Shown in pieces: positions 1-5,430 of a DNA stretch of 5,430 nt. Source of the stretch: an uncultured Desulfovibrio sp. (lineage in GTDB: Bacteria; Desulfobacterota; Desulfovibrionia; Desulfovibrionales; Desulfovibrionaceae); assembly GCA_900555975.1 (NCBI GenBank), contig USNI01000076.1:1-5430 (forward strand), written 5' to 3'. Position numbers and translations under genes: made by a program. The notes beneath the pieces are model-generated. The model was not told the DNA's origin. It saw only the letters and a program-made list of their open reading frames with translations, and made no database searches. The number at the start of each line of letters is the position of its first letter. Position 1 is the first letter of the stretch.

Positions 1-1450
1 GATCGAGGCAGACGATGTGCGCGTCGAAGGGCGCGAGCTGCGGCGGGAACATGATGCCGTGCTCATCGAAGTTCTGTTCGATGCAGGCGGCCACCACGCG
101 GGAGACGCCGATGCCGTAGCAGCCCATGATCATGATTCTTTCCTTGCCGTTCTCATCGAGGAACACGGCGTGCAGGGCTTCGCTGTACTTGGTGCCGAGC
201 TTGAAGATGTGTCCCACTTCGATGCCGCGCTTGATTTCCAGCGGATGACCGCAGCAGGGGCAGGGATCTCCGGCCACGGCATTGCGCAGGTCGGCCCATT
301 CAATGGGCAGGGTGACGTCGCGCACGAGGCTGAGATGACGGACATGGGTGTCGGCCTTGTTGGCGCCGGCGATCCAGTCGTTGCCGGCCATGAGTTCCTT
401 GTCGGCATAGATCTTGTCCACGCCCCTGAGTCCGGCGGGACCGGCAAAGCCCACGGGAGCGCCGGTCATGGCCTGCACCTGTTCGGGCGTGGCGAACGCT
501 ATGTCGTCGGCGTCGAGAAGGTGGGCCAGCTTGATTTCGTTGAGTTCGCGGTCGCCGCGCAGAAGCACGGCCACGTTCCTGCCGTCGGCCACGAAGAGAA
601 GCGTCTTCACGAGCTTGTCGGCGGCAACGCCGAGGAAGGCGCTCAGCTCTTCAATGGTGTGCTGCGCGGGAGTTGCGATTTCCTCCATGGCGGGACAGGG
701 CGTCGTATCCTGCACGAATTCCGTCTTGATGGGGGCGCGTTCCACGTTGGCGGCCCAGGTGCAGTCGGGCCAGTTGGTGCAGGCGGTGATGGAGTCTTCG
801 CCGGTTTCGGCGAGCACCATGAACTCATGGGAGAAATTGCCGCCGATGGCGCCGGAGTCGGCTTCCACGGGGCGGAAATCGAGACCCATGCTGCTGAAGA
901 TCTTATGATAGGCTTCCTTCATGGATGCGTAGCTTCTGTTCGCGCCTTCGTCGTCCACGTCGAAGGAATAGGCGTCCTTCATCATGAATTCACGGCCGCG
1001 CATGAGACCGAAACGGGGACGCACCTCGTCGCGGAACTTGGTCTGGATCTGATACAGATTCAGAGGCAGCTGACGATAGGACTTCACTTCGCCGCGCAGA
1101 AGGTCGGTCATGACTTCTTCATGGGTGGGGCCGAGACAGTAGTCGCGCTCATGTCTGTCCTTGAAGCGCAGAAGTTCCTTGCCGTACTTCTTCCAGCGGC
1201 CGGATTCCTCCCACAGTTCGGCGGGCTGCACCATGGGAAGCAGCACTTCGATGGCGCCTGCGGCGTTCATTTCGCGGCGGACGATGTCCTTGGCCTTTTC
1301 CAGCGTGCGAAGCCCCAGCGGCAGCCAGGTGTAGATGCCGCTCGTGAGCTTGCGTATCATGCCGGCACGGACCAGCAGCTTGTGGCTGACCACTTCGGCA
1401 TCGGCGGGTGCTTCCTTCAGGGTGGGGATGTAGTAACGGCTCCAGCGCAT
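1..1450 (-). CDS. proS: Prolyl-tRNA synthetase, bacterial type with editing insertion (3' end cut by window)
   Basis: Class II aminoacyl-tRNA synthetase that charges tRNA-Pro with proline in the cytoplasm. The reading frame is open through the window edge, giving 483 complete codons. Bacterial ProRS is usually about 570 residues, so roughly 90 C-terminal residues, most of the anticodon-binding domain, lie outside. Visible elements are the N-terminal catalytic start ([20 protein letters not shown]), the motif 1 region around 39-86 ([11 protein letters not shown], then [11 protein letters not shown]), the CLGPTHEE loop near 105-112, motif 2 around 138-163 ([18 protein letters not shown], then MKDAYSF), and motif 3 near 443-451 (GCYGIGVSR). 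Residues about 224-400 between motifs 2 and 3 form the YbaK-like insertion that hydrolyses mischarged Ala-tRNA-Pro in this subtype. Its VKTL lysine is at residue 282. Cysteines occur at 224, 230, 397, 399 and 400. The ATG at 1450 matches the family N-terminus and is preceded by a modest AAGG ribosome-binding site. It begins 11 bp after ispG, so co-transcription is likely. Confidence 0.97.
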   Translation of the reverse strand, partial: MRWSRYYIPTLKEAPADAEVVSHKLLVRAGMIRKLTSGIYTWLPLGLRTLEKAKDIVRREMNAAGAIEVLLPMVQPAELWEESGRWKKYGKELLRFKDRHERDYCLGPTHEEVMTDLLRGEVKSYRQLPLNLYQIQTKFRDEVRPRFGLMRGREFMMKDAYSFDVDDEGANRSYASMKEAYHKIFSSMGLDFRPVEADSGAIGGNFSHEFMVLAETGEDSITACTNWPDCTWAANVERAPIKTEFVQDTTPCPAMEEIATPAQHTIEELSAFLGVAADKLVKTLLFVADGRNVAVLLRGDRELNEIKLAHLLDADDIAFATPEQVQAMTGAPVGFAGPAGLRGVDKIYADKELMAGNDWIAGANKADTHVRHLSLVRDVTLPIEWADLRNAVAGDPCPCCGHPLEIKRGIEVGHIFKLGTKYSEALHAVFLDENGKERIMIMGCYGIGVSRVVAACIEQNFDEHGIMFPPQLAPFDAHIVCLD

Positions 1451-1461
1451 AGGGGGATCCT

Positions 1462-2550
1462 TCAGATGTTCTGGGTAAGAAGTTTGTCGAGTTCTTCAAG
1501 AAATGCCGCAAGCAGGGCGTCCTGTCCGTTCACGGAGCGCAGAACCTTGCCCTTGCGGAAAATGACGCCTTTGTCACGGCCTCCGGCCAGACCGATGTCG
1601 GCCTCGCGGGCTTCGCCCGGTCCGTTGACCACGCAGCCCATGACCGCAATCTTGAGACGGCTCGAGGCCGCCAGAGGATGGGACTGCACATGGGCTTCCA
1701 CCTTTTCGGCCATGCCGATGAGGTCGATTTCCGTGCGCCCGCAGGTGGGGCAGGAAACGATTTCCGGCCCGCGGCTGCGCAGGCCCACGGCCCGCAGTAT
1801 CTCCCAGGCCACGGCCACTTCCCGCACGGGATCGGCCGTAAGAGAGACGCGTATGGTATCGCCGATGCCCTCAAAAAGCAAAAGCCCGAGTCCTGCCGCG
1901 GATTTTACCGTGCCGCGCATGGGAGTGCCCGCTTCGGTGACCCCGAGATGCAGCGGATAGTCCGCTTTTTCCGCCATGAGCCGGTAGGCGGCTATGGTGT
2001 CGGTGACGGACGAGGACTTCAGAGAAATCTTGATGTCGTAGAAGCCGCGTTTTTCCAGCATGCGCACGTGGGAGAGCGCGCTTTCCACGAGCGCTTCCGG
2101 GGTGGGGCCGCCGTAGCGTTCGAGCAGATCCTTTTCCACGGAGCCGCTGTTCACGCCGACGCGTATGACGGCACCGTTGGCCTTCGCCGCGGCGGCAAGG
2201 TTGTCCACGGGACCTTCCCCGCCGATGTTGCCCGGATTGATGCGCAGGCCTCTGAGACCCGCATCAAGAGCGGCGAGGGCCAGACGATGATCAAAATGGA
2301 TGTCGGCCACGAGAGGCACGGGAGAGCGGTCGGCAATGGTCTTCAGCGCTGCCGCCGCCTTTTCATCAGGAACGGCAAGGCGCACGATTTCGCATCCTGC
2401 GGCGTGGAGTCTCGCAATCTGTTCCAGCGTGGCCGACGCGTCTCGCGTATCGGTGTTGGTCATGCTCTGTACTGCGACGGGAGCGCCGCCGCCGATGAGC
2501 ACGTTGCCGAGTCTGAGTTGTCTGGTTCCGTTTCTGTGAGGGGCGTTCAT
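1462..2550 (-). CDS. ispG: 4-hydroxy-3-methylbut-2-en-1-yl diphosphate synthase (IspG/GcpE)
   Basis: Iron-sulfur enzyme of the MEP pathway that reductively converts 2-C-methyl-D-erythritol 2,4-cyclodiphosphate to HMBPP, the precursor of IPP and DMAPP. The 362-residue length is that of the short bacterial two-domain form, without the extra central domain of plant-type enzymes. The N-terminal TIM-barrel carries [11 protein letters not shown] (27-37), CEIVRLAVP (53-61), PLVADIHFD (79-87) and LRINPGNIG (102-110). The C-terminal [4Fe-4S] domain has [11 protein letters not shown] (266-276), giving Cys267 and Cys270, and GCVVNGPGE (305-313), giving the third ligand Cys306 and the conserved Glu313 seven residues later as in characterised IspG. 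The ATG overlaps the stop of the preceding permease gene (ATGA), and an AAGGAG ribosome-binding site lies inside the end of that gene, suggesting translational coupling. No key residue appears to be missing. Confidence 0.97.
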   Translation of the reverse strand: MNAPHRNGTRQLRLGNVLIGGGAPVAVQSMTNTDTRDASATLEQIARLHAAGCEIVRLAVPDEKAAAALKTIADRSPVPLVADIHFDHRLALAALDAGLRGLRINPGNIGGEGPVDNLAAAAKANGAVIRVGVNSGSVEKDLLERYGGPTPEALVESALSHVRMLEKRGFYDIKISLKSSSVTDTIAAYRLMAEKADYPLHLGVTEAGTPMRGTVKSAAGLGLLLFEGIGDTIRVSLTADPVREVAVAWEILRAVGLRSRGPEIVSCPTCGRTEIDLIGMAEKVEAHVQSHPLAASSRLKIAVMGCVVNGPGEAREADIGLAGGRDKGVIFRKGKVLRSVNGQDALLAAFLEELDKLLTQNI

Positions 2551-3464
2551 GCTTTCTCCTTGAGGCTGCGCAGATGGTGTAGCGCGTCCCAGGTATAGAT
2601 GACAAGAGCCAGCCAGATGACCGGGAAGGAAATCATGTCGGAAGGCTTCATGCTTTCACCGAGAACGGTGATGGCCAGCAGAAAGGAAATGGAAGGGCTG
2701 ACATACTGGAGAATGCCGATGGTGGCCAGCGTCACATTGCGGGCGGCATAGCCGAACAGGAGAAGGGGAAGTCCCGTAAAGGCGATGGTGCACACAAGAA
2801 GGACGGGACGCAGCGGTCCGTAGCCGACGATGCCGAAGCCCTGTTCGGTGCAGCCGAGCCAGATCAGGGCCGCGGGCATGAGCATGAGCGCCTGAACGAA
2901 GAGACTGGGTGCGGAAGGCATGCGGAGCGTTTTCTGCACATAGCCGTACAGGGCGAACGACAGGGCGAGCGTGAAGCCGAGCCACGGAATGTGGCCGTAG
3001 GCGACGATGCTGGCGGCAACGCCCACGAAGGCCAGAGCTATGGCCAGAGACTGGGCGCGAGAAAGTTTTTCTCCAAGAAGGACGCGGCCCATGAGGACGT
3101 TGAGCAGCGGCGTGATGAAGTATCCGAGCGAGGATTCCACGATCCGTCCGCTGGTGACGGCCAGAAGGTAGACGCTCCAGTTCAGACCGAGCAGCAGCGC
3201 GGCCGCAAACAGGGAAAAAAGCACCTTTCTGCTTTGAAAGGCCGCGCGCACGGCGTGAAGCTGATGCGTGACCGCGAGCACGAGGCCGAGAAAGACCACG
3301 GTCCAGATCATGCGGTGCGACATGATGGATATGGGATTCAGTCCTGCAAGCAGGGGCCAGAACAGAACGGCGACGCCCCACAGAAGATGCGCGGCAAGTC
3401 CCGCGCCTGTTCCCGCGCAGGAAGCGGTGCATTCGCTGGAGTGAAAGGGCAGGTGGAGGTACAT
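2547..3464 (-). CDS. rarD: RarD-like EamA/DMT-superfamily permease
   Basis: Inner-membrane protein of the drug/metabolite transporter superfamily, RarD branch; the substrate is unknown. The predicted 305-residue product has about ten hydrophobic segments, roughly at 21-42, 50-68, 81-104, 112-131, 137-155, 158-176, 188-206, 219-240, 245-267 and 277-294. RarD-like signatures include the early LLWG followed by FWPLL (27-39), MSHRMIW (48-54), and NWSVYLLAV then ESSLGYFITPLLNV around 95-123, followed by LLGEKLSRAQ. A short basic loop follows YGYVQKTLR (173-181), and LQYVSPSISFLLAI with VLGE sits near 252-270. The frame stays open far upstream, but that part is low-complexity Pro/Ser/Arg sequence unlike the family. 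The ATG at 3464 is the only good start just before the first membrane segment, although its ribosome-binding site is poor. The stop overlaps the ispG start by four bases. The family call is firm; the gene symbol is by similarity only. Confidence 0.88.
   Translation of the reverse strand: MYLHLPFHSSECTASCAGTGAGLAAHLLWGVAVLFWPLLAGLNPISIMSHRMIWTVVFLGLVLAVTHQLHAVRAAFQSRKVLFSLFAAALLLGLNWSVYLLAVTSGRIVESSLGYFITPLLNVLMGRVLLGEKLSRAQSLAIALAFVGVAASIVAYGHIPWLGFTLALSFALYGYVQKTLRMPSAPSLFVQALMLMPAALIWLGCTEQGFGIVGYGPLRPVLLVCTIAFTGLPLLLFGYAARNVTLATIGILQYVSPSISFLLAITVLGESMKPSDMISFPVIWLALVIYTWDALHHLRSLKEKA
2555..2561 (-). promoter_or_regulatory. Ribosome-binding site of ispG inside the end of rarD
   Basis: On the minus strand AAGGAGA lies five bases (counted from AAGGAG) before the ispG ATG, within the last codons of the permease gene (Leu-Lys-Glu-Lys-Ala-stop). 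Together with the ATGA overlap this fixes the ispG start and suggests that ribosomes finishing the permease reinitiate on ispG. Confidence 0.8.
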
Positions 3465-3570
3465 ATGCGGGGGAGGGAAGGACGTTCTGGCAGAGGTCGG
3501 AAAAACCGGTCCGGAAGAAGCGGGAGAGGCGGGACCGTCGGTACGGTGACGGGGGCTTGTCCGTAACCAG

Positions 3571-3608
3571 CGGTCCGCTCTTCCGTTCGGAAACGGAAGA
3601 GCGGACCG
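3571..3608 (-). terminator. Perfect 17-bp inverted repeat with 4-base loop, possible terminator or mRNA-end hairpin
   Basis: The arms at 3571-3587 and 3592-3608 are exactly complementary over 17 bases, around the loop CGGA. It lies between the SLOG-like gene and rarD, about 120 bases after the former's stop. Neither side carries a T-run, so it does not fit a standard intrinsic terminator. It could stabilise the 3' end of the upstream message, assist termination, or act in the rarD leader. The inverted repeat is certain; its function is inferred. Confidence 0.45.
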
Positions 3609-3652
3609 GGAACGGTGCCGCAGCGTCTGTCGAGGCTGTCTCAAGGGCAGAG

Positions 3653-3686
3653 CATGCGGCGGGTGATGTATGAGAAAAGCCGCATG
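3653..3686. repeat. 8-bp inverted repeat with 18-base loop
   Basis: CATGCGGC (3653-3660) and GCCGCATG (3679-3686) are complementary. It is one of three inverted repeats in the 266-bp intergenic stretch 3465-3730. The long loop makes it a weaker structure than the 3571-3608 hairpin, and it could be chance in GC-rich DNA. I found no convincing promoter, RNA gene or small coding region in the rest of this stretch. Confidence 0.3.
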
Positions 3687-3706
3687 ACGTCGCGGGATGC
3701 GGCAGA

Positions 3707-3726
3707 TCCGGAAGAGCTTTTCCGGA
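3707..3726 (-). repeat. Short inverted repeat just after the SLOG-like gene
   Basis: TCCGGAA (3707-3713) and TTCCGGA (3720-3726) form a 7-bp stem with a 6-base loop, four bases past the stop codon of the upstream gene. No T-tract follows. The segment CGGAAGAGC at 3709-3717 is repeated exactly at 3594-3602 in the larger downstream hairpin. It may be a weak 3'-end structure. Confidence 0.4.
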
Positions 3727-3730
3727 CAGA

Positions 3731-4285
3731 CTATCGGTTGAAGGAGCGGGCGTAGAGTTCCACGATGGCCCGGCGACCGTTGGCTTCGAGGAAGCGGGTG
3801 CCGGTGGCGGTGAAGCGGGAATGCTTGATGATGGGGTCGTCCTTCCTGACCCAGTCGTCGTTGATCCAGCGGAACCATGCGTCACGTTTCTGATCGAAGA
3901 CAAGAAGCGGCTTGTTGCACAGCTTGGCGAATTCAGCGCCCCATCCGGTGCCGCCCTTGACGGTCTTGTCCTCCTGAATTTCGCCGATGACGAGCACTTC
4001 ACTGCCGCTGCTCACCTGCCAGCAGATGGACTGGAGGACCTTGCGGAACAGAGGCGCGCGGGTGTATTCGCGGCCCATGAGACGGGAAACATAGGTCATG
4101 CTGACGTCCTTGAGTGCCAGTTCGTCCTGCGTGAGGACGCGAACACCGCGTGTCCGTTCTATCTGATGGCCTTCAAAGCTGTAGTTGACCTCTTCGATGC
4201 CCCAGGCTTCGGCCTGAGCCCCAAAGAACTGTTCCGCGCCGGCCGCGCCGCCGCTGAAGAGAACGCACTGTTTCGGATCAAGCAT
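3731..4285 (-). CDS. SLOG/LOG-like Rossmann-fold protein of unknown function
   Basis: A 184-residue protein with no signal peptide or membrane segment, presumably cytoplasmic. It opens with a hydrophobic strand and a glycine-rich loop, VLFSGGAAGAEQFFG (8-22), then NYSFEGH (34-40). A second strand and glycine motif follow, SEVLVIGEI (95-103), GGTGWGAEFA (111-120) and KPLLVFDQ (125-132), and then a Trp-rich stretch, AWFRWINDDW (136-145). This two-glycine-loop Rossmann layout resembles the SLOG superfamily (LOG, DprA and YpsA relatives), which binds or processes nucleotides or their derivatives. The classical LOG PGGxGTxxE motif is not present in that exact form; GGTGWGAE occupies the equivalent place. 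No substrate can be assigned. The ATG at 4285 has a strong GGGAGGA ribosome-binding site five bases upstream. The gene starts 56 bp after the glycine-zipper lipoprotein gene with no terminator visible between, so the two are probably co-transcribed. The coding region is secure; the family assignment is recalled from motifs. Confidence 0.85.
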   Translation of the reverse strand: MLDPKQCVLFSGGAAGAEQFFGAQAEAWGIEEVNYSFEGHQIERTRGVRVLTQDELALKDVSMTYVSRLMGREYTRAPLFRKVLQSICWQVSSGSEVLVIGEIQEDKTVKGGTGWGAEFAKLCNKPLLVFDQKRDAWFRWINDDWVRKDDPIIKHSRFTATGTRFLEANGRRAIVELYARSFNR

Positions 4286-4341
4286 CTGGTCCTCCCAGAA
4301 TATAGTGTTGCAGAAAGGGTAAATATGATTCCCGCAGAAGA

Positions 4342-4830
4342 TCAGTACTCGGGTTCGACGCGGCGGGATCCGTCGGCGCCGACAATGATGCGCACACGCT
4401 GCCCGGGAGCGATATAGGGATCCTTGCCCTGAACAATGACTTCTTCGCTGCCGTTGTCGTAGCGGACGGTGATCTGCAGACCGGTCTGTCTGGAAGCAAG
4501 ATCTCCTGCACCGACGCCTGCGGCTCCGCCGAGCAGCGCTCCGCCAACGGTGGCCAGAGTACGGCCCGAACCGCTGCCTATGGTGCTGCCGATGACCCCG
4601 CCGGCAATGGCGCCGATGAGACCGCCTGCGGTCTGTCTGGAGCTTGAATTACTGTTGATGTTGACTTCCTGTACGGTGACGGCAGTGCCGTGATAGAGGC
4701 TGTTGGACTGCCTGGCTTCACCGGCATTGTAGTCGTAGCCACCGAGATGAGGTCCGCAGCCGGGCAGCGCGGGGAGGGCGACCAGCATGGCTGCGGCCAG
4801 AACAAGAGCCGCCGGCTTACGAAAATGCAT
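4342..4830 (-). CDS. Glycine-zipper lipoprotein (SlyB/Pcp-like, 17 kDa antigen type)
   Basis: A 162-residue predicted outer-membrane lipoprotein. The N-terminus has basic residues, a hydrophobic stretch and the lipobox LPGC, with Cys25 as the lipidated residue and Gly at +2, so no Asp inner-membrane retention signal. After a polar linker rich in Asn/Ser, a glycine-zipper segment at about 69-109 repeats small residues (GGLIGAIAGGVIGSTIG, then GGALLGGAAGVGAG), as in two-pass glycine-zipper domains. The C-terminus (118-162) is a small beta-rich domain with ITVRYDNGSEEVIVQ and PGQRVRIIVGADGSRRVEP, typical of SlyB/Pcp-type envelope proteins. Relatives are associated with envelope integrity, but the exact role here is unknown. 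The ATG at 4830 has an AGGAGA ribosome-binding site five bases upstream. A good sigma70-like promoter lies about 45 bases upstream. The SLOG-like gene follows 56 bp downstream. Confidence 0.92.
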   Translation of the reverse strand: MHFRKPAALVLAAAMLVALPALPGCGPHLGGYDYNAGEARQSNSLYHGTAVTVQEVNINSNSSSRQTAGGLIGAIAGGVIGSTIGSGSGRTLATVGGALLGGAAGVGAGDLASRQTGLQITVRYDNGSEEVIVQGKDPYIAPGQRVRIIVGADGSRRVEPEY

Positions 4831-4872
4831 ACAAGTCTCCTGTAAAGGCAGAATAGGAATAAGAGTGCTTCC

Positions 4873-4900
4873 ATCATAACCAGCTTGCGGGGAATGTCCA
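4873..4900 (-). promoter_or_regulatory. Sigma70-like promoter for the lipoprotein and SLOG-like genes
   Basis: On the minus strand TGGACA (4900 to 4895) and TATGAT (4878 to 4873) are separated by 16 bases, each one mismatch from the -35 and -10 consensus. Transcription would start near 4866, giving a leader of about 36 bases before the lipoprotein ATG. It lies directly downstream of the RRM-gene terminator, where a new promoter is expected. Confidence 0.65.
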
Positions 4901-4961
4901 GTTAAGAAGAAGCCGTATTCCCGTAGAAATGCGCGCCAGAGGGGAACTGCCGCAGATGGGT

Positions 4962-4991
4962 GTTAAAAGAAAAGCCCCGGCATGCCGGGGC
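4962..4991 (-). terminator. Intrinsic terminator of the RRM gene
   Basis: The perfect palindrome GCCCCGGCATGCCGGGGC (4974-4991) can fold into a GC-rich hairpin and, on the minus strand, is followed immediately by TTTTCTTTTAA. It begins 28 bases past the RRM stop codon. Stem and T-tract together make this a textbook Rho-independent terminator reading leftward. It separates this gene from the lipoprotein unit. Confidence 0.92.
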
Positions 4992-5019
4992 AGAAGTTGC
5001 CGTAAAACAGCACTGGTCA

Positions 5020-5283
5020 TCAATAGCGGGGACGAGGAGCACGGGGCTTCGCTTCGTTCACGCGCAGGGTACGGCCGCCGAAGTTGGTATTGTCCAGAGC
5101 TTCAATGGCAGCGGCGGCAGCGGGATCTTCCATTTCAACAAAACCGAAACCCCGGGCACGGCCGGTTTCACGGTCGCTCACCAGCTTCACGGAGAGCACG
5201 TTGCCATAGGCGGCAAAAAGATTCTGAACCTGCTCTTCGGTGGCGGACCAGGGAAGATTCCCGACATAAATAGACTTGGCCAT
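5020..5283 (-). CDS. Small single-RRM RNA-binding protein
   Basis: An 87-residue protein consisting almost entirely of one RNA recognition motif. RNP2 is IYVGNL (5-10) and RNP1 is RGFGFVEM (44-51), with the aromatic positions that stack on RNA bases (Tyr6, Phe46, Phe48) all present. The fold continues through AAAAAIEALDNTNFGGRTL to VNEA near 77, followed by a short tail, KPRAPRPRY, rich in Pro and Arg. Such stand-alone RRM proteins occur in cyanobacteria, spirochaetes and delta-proteobacteria, where some are cold-induced; the RNA target here is unknown. The ATG at 5283 gives the usual MAKSIYVGNL start and has a GAGG ribosome-binding site eight bases upstream. The frame can be extended upstream only to a TTG, and that extension lacks family character. 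The gene stands alone, with its own candidate promoter and a strong terminator. Confidence 0.95.
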   Translation of the reverse strand: MAKSIYVGNLPWSATEEQVQNLFAAYGNVLSVKLVSDRETGRARGFGFVEMEDPAAAAAIEALDNTNFGGRTLRVNEAKPRAPRPRY

Positions 5284-5367
5284 GAGAAAAACCTCACACA
5301 AAAGAAATCTGAAACCCACACCCTGCTCCGGCAAACCGATTGCCCAGAGTGTCTCTCCTGTCTATCA

Positions 5368-5396
5368 GCTATGCCCCATCGGGCAAGGCAAGTCAA
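5368..5396 (-). promoter_or_regulatory. Candidate promoter of the RRM gene
   Basis: On the minus strand TTGACT (5396 to 5391), five of six matches to the -35 consensus, is followed after 17 bases by CATAGC (5373 to 5368), a weak -10 with three of six matches. It sits beside AT-rich sequence upstream (5397-5430). The spacer contains the inverted repeat TGCCC-N4-GGGCA (5372-5385), which could be an operator or chance. Transcription from here would give a leader of roughly 75-80 bases. Confidence 0.4.
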
Positions 5397-5430
5397 TGTA
5401 TATTTGGTATTTTTTTCTCATTTTATAAGA

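Noticed and set aside
17..1960. A 647-codon open frame on the plus strand spanning proS and part of ispG
   Set aside because: It lies antisense to two clearly recognised genes. Its product is His/Gly/Ala-rich with no recognisable domain, the usual shadow of high-GC coding DNA.
1678..2598. A 306-codon plus-strand open frame antisense to ispG
   Set aside because: It covers ispG and the end of rarD, has low-complexity composition and no family motifs.
3465..3878. Upstream extension of the rarD reading frame
   Set aside because: The extension would run through the perfect hairpin and into the SLOG-like gene. Its sequence is Pro/Arg/His-rich and unlike any RarD N-terminus.
2656..4002. A 448-codon minus-strand open frame overlapping rarD and the SLOG-like gene
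   Set aside because: It is out of frame with both genes and rich in Ser/Pro/Arg, with no membrane segments or known motifs.
4301..4306. TATATT just before the SLOG-like gene as a -10 box
   Set aside because: It sits almost on the ribosome-binding site and has no credible -35 at the right distance, so a transcript from it would start within the Shine-Dalgarno sequence.
5284..5334. N-terminal extension of the RRM protein from a TTG codon
   Set aside because: The ATG at 5283 gives the standard family start and has a ribosome-binding site. The extension is hydrophobic and unlike RRM proteins.
5397..5430. The T-rich stretch at the right edge as a plus-strand terminator tail
   Set aside because: No hairpin directly precedes the T-run, and there is no plus-strand gene for it to end. 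It is better explained as AT-rich upstream promoter DNA.

Overview
The window is a GC-rich bacterial chromosomal segment (about 60% G+C by eye). Every gene I can support lies on the minus strand. The likely source is a delta-proteobacterial sulfate reducer or relative, perhaps Desulfovibrionaceae. That is inferred from the bacterial-type ProRS next to IspG and the short single-RRM protein ending in a proline/arginine tail; no 16S or other marker settles it. Nothing points to phage, transposon, CRISPR or plasmid origin.

Reading in the direction of transcription (high to low coordinates), the window starts with a self-contained unit for an 87-residue RRM RNA-binding protein (5020-5283). It has a candidate promoter about 85 bases upstream, a fairly long leader, and a strong intrinsic terminator (4962-4991). 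Next come a sigma70-like promoter (4873-4900) and two genes in tandem: a glycine-zipper outer-membrane lipoprotein (4342-4830) and a 184-residue Rossmann-like protein resembling the SLOG/LOG nucleotide-binding superfamily (3731-4285). A 266-bp intergenic stretch follows, rich in hairpins and including a perfect 17-bp stem.

The low-coordinate part is a tight operon: a RarD/EamA-type permease (2547-3464), ispG (1462-2550) and proS (1-1450, cut by the window edge). rarD and ispG overlap by four bases (ATGA), and ispG and proS are 11 bp apart. IspG performs the penultimate step of the MEP isoprenoid pathway, ProRS charges tRNA-Pro, and the permease substrate is unknown, so this looks like a housekeeping cluster rather than a single pathway.

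I do not see a clear undescribed system. The least explained items are the SLOG-like protein behind the lipoprotein, and the 3571-3726 region, where one short motif recurs and could form alternative RNA hairpins.
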